From the NCBI GenBank assembly GCA_024637035.1, contig JAGXFW010000024.1:1-64000 (forward strand): a stretch of DNA of 64,000 bases, written 5' to 3'. A model generated the notes under the pieces. It was given only the letters and a program-made list of their open reading frames with translations, did no database searches and was not told where the DNA came from. A program made the translations under genes and the position numbers. Below, in pieces: positions 1-7,958 of the stretch. Every line of letters starts with the position of its first letter. The first letter of the stretch is position 1. This DNA is from Actinomycetes bacterium. Its GTDB lineage: Bacteria > Actinomycetota > Thermoleophilia > RBG-16-64-13.

Positions 1-49
1 AGGGAAGTGCGCGAGACACGGAAGTGCCTGAGGCGCCCACCGCGGCGCG

Positions 50-73
50 CCGGCTCCCGCTGGCTGGAGCCGG
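50..73. repeat. Inverted repeat in the leader region before rubrerythrin
   Basis: A perfect 8-bp inverted repeat (ccggctcc ... ggagccgg) with an 8-nt loop lies in bases 1-231, which otherwise show no convincing gene. No T-tract follows, so it may be a weak terminator of an upstream gene or a structured leader; function unknown. An open frame runs through 7-231 in phase with rubrerythrin, but its arginine/proline-rich translation looks like chance. Confidence 0.4.
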
Positions 74-231
74 CCGACGCCCGTCTGAGGTTTGACGGTC
101 GCCCGCCGCGGAAATCCTACAGCTGGCCCAGGCTGAACCGCGCCGCCGCCTGGGCTGCTCGGCGACTTGTCGCCCGGGCTCGTGTCTGTGGGTCGCGGAT
201 AGTCGTAATCGAACAGAAGGAGATCACTCGT

Positions 232-729
232 ATGTCCGACACCATGAAGAACCTCGCCGATGGGTTCGCCGGTGAATCGCAAGCCAACCGCAGCTATCTG
301 GCCTTCGCGAAGCAGGCGGAGGAGGAGGGACTCGCGCAGGTGGCGAAGCGCTTCCGCGTGGCCGCCGCCTCCGAGACCGTGCACGCGCTCAACCATCTCA
401 AGGTGATGGGCGGCATCAAGGACACAGCCGCCAACCTGGTCACCTCGATGGGTGGCGAGAATCACGAGCACACCTCGATGTACCCGGGTTTCATCAAGCA
501 AGCCGAGGCGGAGGGGAACGAAGACGCCAAGTTCTCCTTCTACGCCGCCAACGAGGCCGAGAAGGTACACGAGAAGATGTTCGCCCTGGCGGCCGAGAAG
601 ATGGCCGACCTTCCCGAGAGTACGTTCTTCGTGTGCGAGGTCTGTGGGATGACCTACGAGAACGACGCTCCTGACGCGTGTGTCGTCTGCAGCGCTCCGA
701 AGTCGCAGATCCCCGAGTTCCGCGCGTAG
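232..729 (+). CDS. rbr: Rubrerythrin
   Basis: Non-haem diiron peroxidase that reduces hydrogen peroxide in the cytoplasm of anaerobes, 165 residues. The N-terminal ferritin-like four-helix domain carries the metal-ligand pattern (Glu15; Glu48-x-x-His51; Glu110-x-x-His113). The C-terminal rubredoxin-like domain has CxxCG at 135-139 and CxxC at 150-153, which bind the Fe(Cys)4 centre. The ATG at 232 is preceded by a good ribosome binding site (AAGGAG). The open frame continues upstream to base 7, but that part has no family similarity. It heads a group with a DUF2769 protein and an FprA flavoprotein, so an O2/peroxide defence role is well supported. Confidence 0.96.
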   Translation: MSDTMKNLADGFAGESQANRSYLAFAKQAEEEGLAQVAKRFRVAAASETVHALNHLKVMGGIKDTAANLVTSMGGENHEHTSMYPGFIKQAEAEGNEDAKFSFYAANEAEKVHEKMFALAAEKMADLPESTFFVCEVCGMTYENDAPDACVVCSAPKSQIPEFRA

Positions 730-733
730 GGTG

Positions 734-940
734 ATGGTCCCCGACACACCCGAAGAAGCCGCCCGCTGCGTGTGCGGGCGGTGCCCCAGCAAGCCGGAGG
801 AGATGAAGGGCTTCTACTGTGCCCGCGGCCAGAGCGGAAGGGTCGTCATGAAGCGAGGGTGCATCTGCGGCGAATGCGATGTGCAGATAGACTATGACCT
901 GATGACCGAATACTACTGCGAGGTCGGAGCGGCCGTCTGA
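734..940 (+). CDS. Small cysteine-rich DUF2769-like protein
   Basis: A 68-residue protein with eight cysteines in a pattern I associate with DUF2769: CVCGRCPS near residues 12-18, FYCARGQS, then GCICGEC and a terminal YYCEVG. The function of this family is not established; the cysteines could bind zinc or iron. The start is ATG 734, four bases after the rubrerythrin stop, so the two are almost certainly co-transcribed and probably translationally coupled. fprA follows 44 bases later. The neighbours suggest a redox or metal-related role in oxidative stress; this is inference. Confidence 0.85.
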   Translation: MVPDTPEEAARCVCGRCPSKPEEMKGFYCARGQSGRVVMKRGCICGECDVQIDYDLMTEYYCEVGAAV

Positions 941-984
941 AGGTCGGGCGGAACCACGGCGTCGACACTACACGAGGTGGGTGC

Positions 985-2193
985 ATGGATCGGTACTTGC
1001 TGAAGGACGATATCTGGTGGGTCGGAGCGATCGACTGGAACGTGCGTGACTTCCACGGCTATGAGACGCCGCGGGGCACCACGTACAACTCGTATCTGAT
1101 CGTCGACGAGAAGACGACGCTGGTCGATGGCTCCCGAGCGGGGTTCGGGCCAGAGGTGCTTCGTCGTATCTCGGGGTGTTGCGAACCGATGTCGGTGGAC
1201 TACTTCGTGGTGAACCACGTGGAGCCCGATCATTCCGGCGCGCTGCCGTGGTTGATCGAGCGGCTCGCGCCAGAGAAGGTGTTCTGCACCAGCCGGGCCA
1301 AGGACGCCCTTGTTCTGTTGTACGGCGCAGAGGACGTGGCGTCGTGGAACATCGAAGTGGTCGGCACGGGTGACGAGATCTCGTTGGGCGCCCACACCCT
1401 CGTGTTCCTCGAGGTGCCCATGCTCCATTGGCCCGACAGCATGCTCACCTACGTCAAGGAAGCGAAGGTGCTTCTCGCGAACGACGGCTTCGGTCAACAT
1501 CTGGCCAGCTCGAAGCGCTTCGCCGACGAGGTGGACATCGACGTGGTCATGGACGAGGCCGCGAAGTACTACGGCAATATCCTCATGCCATTCGGCAACC
1601 AGGTGCAGAAGCTCGTGAAGACGGTGGGCGAGCTCGGGCTCGAGTTCGACGTGATCGCCCCCAGCCACGGGGTGATCTGGCGCACGCCCGATGACATCGC
1701 CCGCATCATCCAGGCGTACGTCGACTGGAGTTCCTTCAAGGCAGAGCCCTCGGTGGCGCTGATCTTCGACACCATGTGGTACTCGACGGAGAAGATGACG
1801 CGCGCAATCGAAGACGGCGTCGCCCAGGAGGGCGTGCCGTGCTCCGTGTTCCGTCTGGGCCGTACTCCGCTGGCCGAGGTCGCCAGGGCTGTCCAGACGC
1901 ACCGTGCCGTGCTGGTTGGCACGCCCACGCTCAACAACGGCATGCTCCCCACCGTGGGGGCCTTCATGACCTACATCAAGGGTCTACGACCGAAGGAGCG
2001 GCTCGTGGGCGCCTACGGCTCATACGGGTGGGGCGGAGGCGGCGTCAAGCAGGTCGACGCGGCGCTCCGCGACCTGAAGCTCGAGGTGATCGATCCGCTC
2101 GAGTATAAGTACGTGCCCACCGAAGAGGACTTGGCTGCGTGCGAAGAGTACGGCCGCGCTGTGGCGCGGCGGGTCAAGGAGTGGGGGAGCTAG
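985..2193 (+). CDS. fprA: FprA family A-type flavoprotein (flavodiiron O2/NO reductase)
   Basis: Reduces O2 to water and/or NO to N2O, protecting anaerobic metabolism. The protein has 402 residues, the size of a core flavodiiron protein without extra C-terminal domains. The N-terminal metallo-beta-lactamase-like domain has the diiron motif His78-x-Glu80-x-Asp82-His83, with further ligands in LHWPDSM, ANDGFGQH and PSHGVIW. The C-terminal flavodoxin domain (from about residue 255) contains the FMN-binding stretches DTMWYSTE, GTPTLNNG and GSYGWGG. ATG 985 follows a GAGGTGG ribosome binding site. It lacks a fused rubredoxin; the electron donor could be rubrerythrin's rubredoxin domain or the flavoprotein at 4036 (inference). 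Confidence 0.95.
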   Translation: MDRYLLKDDIWWVGAIDWNVRDFHGYETPRGTTYNSYLIVDEKTTLVDGSRAGFGPEVLRRISGCCEPMSVDYFVVNHVEPDHSGALPWLIERLAPEKVFCTSRAKDALVLLYGAEDVASWNIEVVGTGDEISLGAHTLVFLEVPMLHWPDSMLTYVKEAKVLLANDGFGQHLASSKRFADEVDIDVVMDEAAKYYGNILMPFGNQVQKLVKTVGELGLEFDVIAPSHGVIWRTPDDIARIIQAYVDWSSFKAEPSVALIFDTMWYSTEKMTRAIEDGVAQEGVPCSVFRLGRTPLAEVARAVQTHRAVLVGTPTLNNGMLPTVGAFMTYIKGLRPKERLVGAYGSYGWGGGGVKQVDAALRDLKLEVIDPLEYKYVPTEEDLAACEEYGRAVARRVKEWGS

Positions 2194-2202
2194 CAGCTGG
2201 TC

Positions 2203-2227
2203 GCGTTCGTAGCGCTGCTACGAACGC
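2203..2227 (+). terminator. Hairpin terminator after fprA
   Basis: A perfect 11-bp inverted repeat with a 3-nt loop (gcgttcgtagc / gctacgaacgc) starts 10 bases after the fprA stop and is followed by a pyrimidine-rich ttcctctcg run. It fits an intrinsic terminator with a poor T-tract, as often seen in high-GC genomes. Confidence 0.65.
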
Positions 2228-2362
2228 TTCCTCTCGTGCTTGTCCTGCACCCATCGCTCCCTGATGGTGCGGCGTCGCTTCTCAGCAGCCTGCAAGGCGC
2301 CGGGCTCGGCGCGCCCGCGGGGGCGCCGGAGCCGTCCCGAGCAGCCGCCGTGAAGCGCAATG

Positions 2363-2390
2363 AAAAGGGCCCCGTTCGGGGCCCTTTTCA
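2363..2390. terminator. Bidirectional intrinsic terminator between convergent genes
   Basis: A perfect 12-bp stem (gaaaagggcccc / ggggcccttttc) with a 4-nt gttc loop. The A-run on one arm and T-run on the other make it work in both directions. It lies between fprA (plus strand) and the MetV-like gene (minus strand), exactly where a shared terminator is expected. Confidence 0.88.
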
Positions 2391-2449
2391 CGTACACGTG
2401 CTCGCGTGGCCTGGTTCGGAGGCCGAGCCACGAGCTACTGTCCGCCCGT

Positions 2450-3094
2450 CTACTCGGGGCGCACCAAGCCGGGGCGTTTGATCGCGTTGTAGTTCTTGGG
2501 CGGCTGGATCTCGCGGAATTTGTCGAGTTCGTCGAGCGACTCGAGCCGATTGTAGATCAGAGTCCAGACGCAGGGCTTATCGGAGTCGACTTCGCAGGCA
2601 CCGTGATTGGTGCCGCCGCAGGGGCCGTTCAGCAAGCCCTTCGGGCAGCGGGTCACCGGGCAGATGCCCCCGGTGGACTCGAGGACGCATTCTCCACAGG
2701 TGGAGCACTTCTCTTCGAAGTGCATGTGCCGCTGGGAGTTGCCCAGGAAGAGGCTGTCGTTGGTCGGGTAGACCGGCAGGTCGGTGGCTTCGACGGCGGA
2801 TTGCACCCCGGCGCCGCAGCTCAGCACCAGTACGGCGTCGGCGCGGGCCAGTTGGTCCTTGTGCTTGCGGAAATGGCGCTTCACATCAAGTTCGTGACAC
2901 GGAGCGTACACGACGGTGGAGCCGACGGTCTTGTGGCCGCTCTCCTCGAGGATCCGGCCGAGTTCCTCAACCTCCCACTCGCCGCCGGTCTGGCACTGAC
3001 TCGAGCACTGTCCACAGCCTACGAAGAACAGGTTCTTATGCTTCTCGACCATGCGGGCGATGTCTTCCACCGGCTTCTGCTTGGTGATGATCAT
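2450..3094 (-). CDS. metV: Methylenetetrahydrofolate reductase C-terminal-domain (MetV-like) Fe-S/zinc protein
   Basis: A 214-residue cysteine-rich protein of the MTHFR_C family. In acetogens MetV partners MetF in the ferredoxin- or NADH-linked 5,10-methylene-THF reductase. The hallmark RCPKGLLNGPCGG sequence is near residues 148-160; other cysteine clusters are GCGQCSSQC (26-34), SCGAG and KCSTCGEC. No MetF lies next to it; instead it is translationally coupled (ATGA overlap) to an upstream transcriptional regulator. It may pair with a MetF elsewhere or with another redox enzyme. The adjacent glycine cleavage genes further along make one-carbon metabolism plausible, but the partner is unknown. 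Confidence 0.85.
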   Translation of the reverse strand: MIITKQKPVEDIARMVEKHKNLFFVGCGQCSSQCQTGGEWEVEELGRILEESGHKTVGSTVVYAPCHELDVKRHFRKHKDQLARADAVLVLSCGAGVQSAVEATDLPVYPTNDSLFLGNSQRHMHFEEKCSTCGECVLESTGGICPVTRCPKGLLNGPCGGTNHGACEVDSDKPCVWTLIYNRLESLDELDKFREIQPPKNYNAIKRPGLVRPE

Positions 3095-3855
3095 GCGTCG
3101 TCCTCCGCTTTCTGGGCGCTCTCCGCCCGATTGTCCGGTTGCGCCACGCGTTGCTCAGCCGCTCTGAACACCATGGTGCACATGTCGTGCGATGCAGTGC
3201 GTCGTTCCGAATCCACCAGCTCGTAGGGTTGCTCTCCGCCGGACAGAAGCCCGGTCACGATCGCTTGATCCAAGAGGCACACCAGCCGCGGGCGCCGCGT
3301 GGCGACTTCTCGGAAGAGGCAGTTGCCCTTCTGCACCTCGATGGTGTCACCATCGATCTCGTACCGTAGTTCGGCCCCGGCGTCGGCCAGCGGCGCCAGC
3401 CTCCCGGCGAGATCGGCGTCCTCAGCCACGGACGCGGCGAGCTGCCTGCCAAAGTCAGCCCCGATATCGCGCACGATGAGTTCGGCGGCGTCCCCGAAGC
3501 GTTCCAGCGTGTGAAGCAGGAGTTCCGACAGCACCTGATACTGGCGGACCGGTTCTTGCAGGTCCAGTCGCTTGTCGCTCCTGCTGTACACCTTCGGCGG
3601 TCTTCCGCCTTCAGGCTTGTGCAGGAAGTCCGTGACCAGAAGCCCGGTGTCGGTCAGTTTCTCCAGGTGTGCCCGGGCGACCGTCCTGTGCACGCCGAAC
3701 GTGGCTCCCACGTCCGCGGCGGTCACCGGTTGGTCCGCCTCGGCAACGTACTTGAAGATGCCGCGGCGCGTAGGGTCTCCGAGCGCGTCAGCCAGCAGAT
3801 CCAGTTGAGAGTCCGCAGGCATGTGCAAAGAAGATATGGGTGTCTGTTTGCTCAT
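3091..3855 (-). CDS. Winged-helix transcriptional regulator (ArsR/SufR-like)
   Basis: A 254-residue DNA-binding protein. An N-terminal winged helix-turn-helix (about residues 14-85) starts with LGDPTRRGIFKYV and has the wing sequence EGGRPPKVYSR. The C-terminal half has a GNCLFREVA ... RPRLVCLLDQ pattern resembling SufR-type effector or cluster-binding domains, with few cysteines. The start is ATG 3855; an open frame extends to about 4410 but that part is a shadow of the divergent gene. Its stop overlaps the MetV-like start by ATGA, so it probably controls that operon. Effector unknown. Confidence 0.85.
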   Translation of the reverse strand: MSKQTPISSLHMPADSQLDLLADALGDPTRRGIFKYVAEADQPVTAADVGATFGVHRTVARAHLEKLTDTGLLVTDFLHKPEGGRPPKVYSRSDKRLDLQEPVRQYQVLSELLLHTLERFGDAAELIVRDIGADFGRQLAASVAEDADLAGRLAPLADAGAELRYEIDGDTIEVQKGNCLFREVATRRPRLVCLLDQAIVTGLLSGGEQPYELVDSERRTASHDMCTMVFRAAEQRVAQPDNRAESAQKAEDDA

Positions 3856-3980
3856 CGCCTGGGATTCTACCCGACGCTGCGGGGCTACACAAGGGGTTTG
3901 GTGCATGGATACGCACGTAACTGGGATAGTGGACGAAAGGCGTCGATCGAGGGTCGGGTCCCGTTCTGCCCCGGTGCTGG

Positions 3981-3986
3981 TACAAT
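3981..3986 (+). promoter_or_regulatory. Candidate -10 element for the flavoprotein gene
   Basis: TACAAT sits about 50 bases before the ATG at 4036 in the divergent region 3856-4035. No convincing -35 hexamer is present 16-18 bases upstream, so the call rests on the -10 alone. Confidence 0.4.
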
Positions 3987-4035
3987 GAGCGCGCTGGCGC
4001 CTATGGACGCGAAGTGCACGGAAGGAGTACTCGGG

Positions 4036-5391
4036 ATGGCGAAGTACGTGATCGTTGGTAACGGTGTCGCGGGAATGCGCGCCGCTGAGGTGGTGCGGCG
4101 CGAAGACGACACAGCTGACGTCATCATCCTCAGCGAGGAGCCACATCCGTTCTACAGGCGACCTCAACTCGCCGACTTCGCCTCCGGCGCGGTGGGTGAA
4201 TCGAGGTTGTGGGCGAAGCGGTCCGAGTATTACGTGAAGCAGCGTTTCGACCTCCGCCTGTCTTCCAAGGTCGTGGCTCTGGATGCCGCGGCGCGCTCGG
4301 TGGCCATGGCCGACGGAGGAACGGTGAAGTACGACAAGATCCTCCTGGCTACTGGACGGCGGGTCACGGGCGGGGGCGTCGCCGGCGCCGATTCTCCGGG
4401 GGTGAACCACTTCAAGACCCTTGATGAGGCCCGGGTCATTCGCGACATGGATGGGGCGGGCAAGGTCGGCCTCGTCTACGGTGACGGACTCGTCGCCCTT
4501 GAACTCGTCCGTGCGCTCACCTCGGCTGGATTCTCCACCTCATACCTGGTGCCCGGCGCCACACTGTGGCCGGACGTGCTCGACGCAGACGCCGCGAGCA
4601 TCATCGCGAGCCGCATCGGCGCCGCCGGTGCCGAGATCGTGTACGGTGCGCAGGTGCGCGCTGTCGATGTGCACGAGGGTCGCGCCCGGGGTCTGGTGCT
4701 GGCCGGCGGCGATGTACTGTCGGCCGACGTGGTGGGGCTGTGCGCGGGGTATGAGCCGGCACTCGAATTCATCACCGATGAGGGAGGGGAACTCACGCTG
4801 GGCGCGGGCTACTCCACCCAACATGACGGTGTGTTCGCCGCGGGAGACGTGACCGAGTCTCGCGACAGGCGGTATTTCAACTGGCTCCGCTCGTGGCGCC
4901 AGGGCGAGGCCGCGGGCGCGGCGATGATGGGTCTGCCCTTCGACGAGCCCGCCCCGCTCAGCATCTTGAACATGGCCCCGCTCGGACTGAGCCTGGTGGC
5001 GATAGGCCAGACCACTTCCGCGTATCGCTCGGGCCTCACCGAGATGCGCGGCGACTACCCGTACGGCGAGGTGCACAAGAAGCTGGTGTTCGCGGACGAC
5101 GAGACGCTCCTGGGGGCGCTTCTCATGGGCAACATCGCCGAGGCGGGCGTGCTGGAAGAGGCGATCCGGGGCGGCGTCAAGAAGGCCGACCTGCCTGACG
5201 GTCTGCTTCACCAGATGTTCGACGTGACCTACCGAGTCATGGCGCGCGGCGTGCAGTGCCCGATCTGCAAGCACGAGATCCAATTGGGCAGCGACGCGGC
5301 GGCGGGTGATCTCGTCACCTGCCCGATATGCGGCAGCGACCTTCGTCTCGTCGATGGCGCCGCCGGGTTCAGCGCTCGCTTGAGCGGATAG
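4036..5391 (+). CDS. FAD-dependent NAD(P)H oxidoreductase (rubredoxin-reductase-like) with C-terminal zinc ribbon
   Basis: A 451-residue pyridine nucleotide-disulfide oxidoreductase family protein. The FAD-binding Rossmann motif VGNGVAGMRAAE is at residues 6-17, the second nucleotide-binding segment is LVYGDGLVALELV, and the C-terminal FAD motif is GVFAAGDVTE. It ends in a rubredoxin/zinc-ribbon-like tail with two CPIC motifs (CPICKHE and CPICGSD) that most rubredoxin reductases lack. ATG 4036 has a GGAAGGAG ribosome binding site. It likely passes electrons from NAD(P)H to small iron proteins such as the rubredoxin domain of rubrerythrin; the tail could be an electron-transfer or docking site. 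Specific partner not proven. Confidence 0.85.
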   Translation: MAKYVIVGNGVAGMRAAEVVRREDDTADVIILSEEPHPFYRRPQLADFASGAVGESRLWAKRSEYYVKQRFDLRLSSKVVALDAAARSVAMADGGTVKYDKILLATGRRVTGGGVAGADSPGVNHFKTLDEARVIRDMDGAGKVGLVYGDGLVALELVRALTSAGFSTSYLVPGATLWPDVLDADAASIIASRIGAAGAEIVYGAQVRAVDVHEGRARGLVLAGGDVLSADVVGLCAGYEPALEFITDEGGELTLGAGYSTQHDGVFAAGDVTESRDRRYFNWLRSWRQGEAAGAAMMGLPFDEPAPLSILNMAPLGLSLVAIGQTTSAYRSGLTEMRGDYPYGEVHKKLVFADDETLLGALLMGNIAEAGVLEEAIRGGVKKADLPDGLLHQMFDVTYRVMARGVQCPICKHEIQLGSDAAAGDLVTCPICGSDLRLVDGAAGFSARLSG

Positions 5392-5399
5392 GGGGACTC

Positions 5400-5984
5400 G
5401 TGGGCATCACGGTGCTCGGGCTCGCGGGGAGTCCCCGCAGGAAGGGTAACACCGAGACTCTTCTCGACTGGACGCTGGGCGCGGCGGCGGCGGCCGGCGC
5501 CGAAGTGGTGAAGTACCGCATCCGGGAGCTCGATATCGGTTGTTGCATCGCCTGCGACGGCTGCGCTGAAGAAGGTGAGTGCATCGTCGCCGACGGCATG
5601 GACACGCTCTACCCGCTCCTAAGAGACGCCGACAGCATCGTGTTGGCCGCGCCGATATTCTCGATGGGCATGTCTGCCCAGGCGAAGGCGATGGTCGACC
5701 GCTGCCAGCCGTTCTGGGCTATGAAGTACCTGCTCAAGCAACCATTGAGACCGGAGGGGGCTCCCGAGCGGCGGGGCGCCTTCCTCTCGTGCGCCGGCAC
5801 GCGGTTCAGTACGGTCTTCGACGGGGCCCGCCAAGTGGCCAACTACTTCTGGCACGTGCTCGAGATCCAGCCTATCGGCGATCTGCTCTGCCCGGGCGTC
5901 GACGCCAAGGGCGAGATCGCAGGATTCCCTTCCGCCCGCGAGATCGCCGAGGACATCGGTCGGCGACTCGGCGAGTCGCGGTAG
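5400..5984 (+). CDS. Flavodoxin-fold NAD(P)H-dependent FMN oxidoreductase (iron-sulfur-flavoprotein-like)
   Basis: A 194-residue member of the NADPH-dependent FMN reductase/flavodoxin family. The FMN phosphate loop is GSPRRKGNTETLL near residues 10-22. A cysteine-rich CCIACDGCAEEGEC stretch follows at about 45-58, the position where iron-sulfur flavoproteins bind their cluster, and AAPIFSMGMSAQAKAMVDR is the flavin-contacting loop. GTG 5400 is chosen because it lies 9 bases after the preceding stop behind a GGGGG stretch and gives the family start (GITVLGLAGSP). It is probably co-transcribed with the flavoprotein before it. Physiological substrate unknown. Confidence 0.82.
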   Translation: MGITVLGLAGSPRRKGNTETLLDWTLGAAAAAGAEVVKYRIRELDIGCCIACDGCAEEGECIVADGMDTLYPLLRDADSIVLAAPIFSMGMSAQAKAMVDRCQPFWAMKYLLKQPLRPEGAPERRGAFLSCAGTRFSTVFDGARQVANYFWHVLEIQPIGDLLCPGVDAKGEIAGFPSAREIAEDIGRRLGESR

Positions 5985-6016
5985 CGGCGCTTCCCCCGGG
6001 AGGCGTTGCTCACTCC

Positions 6017-6715
6017 ATGGACCGCCCCGTGCACATCCTGGTCGTCGACGACGACGATAGCGTCCGGCGTCTCGTGGCGGCGTATCTAGAGGGCGAGGGC
6101 TATCTGGTGACCCAGGCCGCCGACGGCAACGCGGCCCTTCGCGCCGTTGCCGCCGACCCCCCCGATCTCCTGGTTCTCGACCTCATGTTGCCCGGTGTAG
6201 GCGGGCTGCAGGTGGCCAGGCGGCTGAAGGAGTCGGCCGCCGTGCCCGTTGTCATGCTCACTGCGCGTGGCGAGGAGGACGACGTGTTGCGCGGATTCGA
6301 CGCCGGCGCGGACGACTACCTCGTGAAGCCATTCAGCCCGAAGGTCCTGGTAGCCAGGGTGCGGGCCGTGCTCCGGCGCGCCGGTCTTGACGAAGGCGAA
6401 CCTACGGCACCTATCGAGCTCCCTGGGTTGACCATCGACGAGAGGAGTCGTGAAGTCTTCGTCGATGGCGTCCTCGTCGACCTGACGGCCATCGAGTTCG
6501 ATCTTCTCCGAGCCTTGGTGGAGCATCCCGGATGGGTGTATTCGCGTGAACAGCTGCTCGAGCGGGTGTGGGGCTACGACTACTTGGGCGACTCCCGCGT
6601 TGTGGACGTGCACGTCGCCAATCTGCGCAAGAAGATCGGTGACGACCCCACGAGCCCACGATTCGTCAGAACCGTGCGAGGGGTGGGGTACAAGTTCCAG
6701 GTGGGGGTCGGATGA
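6017..6715 (+). CDS. OmpR/PhoB-type response regulator
   Basis: A 232-residue DNA-binding response regulator. The receiver domain has the acidic pocket DDDD (11-14), the phosphorylated Asp55 in LVLDLMLPG and Lys105 in YLVKPF. The C-terminal winged-helix domain (about 130-228) has the typical VDLTAIEFDLLRAL start and RTVRGVGYKF end. Its TGA overlaps the ATG of the sensor kinase (ATGA), so the two are one unit. Targets are not evident; a metal-stress role is suggested only by the kinase's sensor loop. Confidence 0.95.
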   Translation: MDRPVHILVVDDDDSVRRLVAAYLEGEGYLVTQAADGNAALRAVAADPPDLLVLDLMLPGVGGLQVARRLKESAAVPVVMLTARGEEDDVLRGFDAGADDYLVKPFSPKVLVARVRAVLRRAGLDEGEPTAPIELPGLTIDERSREVFVDGVLVDLTAIEFDLLRALVEHPGWVYSREQLLERVWGYDYLGDSRVVDVHVANLRKKIGDDPTSPRFVRTVRGVGYKFQVGVG

Positions 6716-7944
6716 AGCTCCGCTGGAAACTCTTTCTCGCGTTTCTCGCGGTGATCGCCGTGGTCGTCGCGGTGGTCGCGGTGCTGGTGCGCCGCGTCTC
6801 GGTGGGCGCGGTCTCGTCGCACATGGACGGCATGATGACCGGCAGCGGCATGATGGGCGGCATGATGAGCGATCTCGAGCAGGCCGTGTCCGTGGGGGTG
6901 ACCGAGGCTCTGCTCGTGGGCGCCCTTGCGGGCCTGGCCGTGGCCGCGGTAGCTAGCTTCGTCGTGTCCGGATACTTCACCCGGACGTTCGGCGTCATGG
7001 CGGGAGCGGCGCGGCGCATCGCCGACGGTGAGTACGGGCAGAGGGTCTCCCACTCCGCCGATGACGAGATAGGCGAGTTCGCCGAGGCGTTCAACGAGAT
7101 GGCCGCACGACTCGACGACACGGAGAGAGTTCGACGCGAGTTGCTTGCCACGATCTCGCACGAGCTTCGCACTCCGCTCACCAGCATCCAGGGATACATG
7201 GAAGGTCTGATGGACGGCGTCGTGCCCGAGGACCCTGAGACATATCAGTTGGTGCACAGGGAGGCGGCGCGGCTATCCCGCTTGGTGGCCGATCTCGAGC
7301 GAGTGTCGCGCGTCGAAGCCGGCGTGGAGCGCATGAGGCTCGATACGGTAGACGTGGCGGAGATCCTCACCGAAGTGGCCGATCGCTTGAGGCCTCAGTT
7401 CGAGCAGAAACCGCTCACGCTCGCAATCGAGGTGGCGGACGGCACTCCGCCTGTGTTCGCCGACGATGACAAGTTGGTGCAGTCGCTGATGAACGTCGCC
7501 GTGAACGCCTTCAAGTTCACGCCGCCTGGGGGCCGGGTGCTCTTCCGCGGATCGACCGTCGCCACAGGTTCGCTCACCTGCCCCCCCTCACCAGAGCGGG
7601 CGGTGCGGGCACTTCACGCCGCCGGGGCGCCGATGGTGCTGCTTCAGGTGCAGGACGACGGCATCGGCATCCCGGAAGAGGACCTCCCGCACGTGTTCGA
7701 GCGCTTCTATCGCGTAGACAAGTCGCGTTCCTTGGCGGGCGGAGGGCTCGGTATCGGCCTGGCCGTCACGCGTGGCCTGATCGAGCAGATGGGTGGAGTG
7801 GTCTGGGTGACGAGCGGCTCAGAGCTCGAAGGAGATTCGGGGGCGGTGCCGCCGACGGCCCCCGTGGCGGCGCCGGAGGGCGGGTCAGGGGTAATACCCG
7901 GGACGACAGTGTCGATCCTGCTACCGTCCACCCGGCGGGCCTGA
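6712..7944 (+). CDS. Sensor histidine kinase with methionine-rich extracytoplasmic loop
   Basis: A 410-residue membrane kinase partnered with the regulator at 6017. Transmembrane helix 1 is at about 7-26 and helix 2 at about 62-87. The loop between them holds a short Met/His run (residues 37-52: HMDGMMTGSGMMGGMM). A HAMP linker (88-140), the phosphoacceptor His150 in ATISHELRTPL, and an ATPase domain (VAVNAFKFTP; DDGIGIPEED; GGGLGIGLAV) follow. Clustered methionines of this kind bind Cu(I) or Ag(I) in copper-handling proteins, so metal sensing is a reasonable hypothesis; no copper resistance gene is next door. Confidence 0.93.
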   Translation: MKLRWKLFLAFLAVIAVVVAVVAVLVRRVSVGAVSSHMDGMMTGSGMMGGMMSDLEQAVSVGVTEALLVGALAGLAVAAVASFVVSGYFTRTFGVMAGAARRIADGEYGQRVSHSADDEIGEFAEAFNEMAARLDDTERVRRELLATISHELRTPLTSIQGYMEGLMDGVVPEDPETYQLVHREAARLSRLVADLERVSRVEAGVERMRLDTVDVAEILTEVADRLRPQFEQKPLTLAIEVADGTPPVFADDDKLVQSLMNVAVNAFKFTPPGGRVLFRGSTVATGSLTCPPSPERAVRALHAAGAPMVLLQVQDDGIGIPEEDLPHVFERFYRVDKSRSLAGGGLGIGLAVTRGLIEQMGGVVWVTSGSELEGDSGAVPPTAPVAAPEGGSGVIPGTTVSILLPSTRRA

Positions 7945-7958
7945 GTCCGGCCGAAGAG

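Noticed and set aside
3855-4410. N-terminal extension of the 3091-3855 regulator
   Set aside because: The added part has no similarity to the regulator family and overlaps the divergent flavoprotein gene; ATG 3855 starts the winged helix at the normal position.
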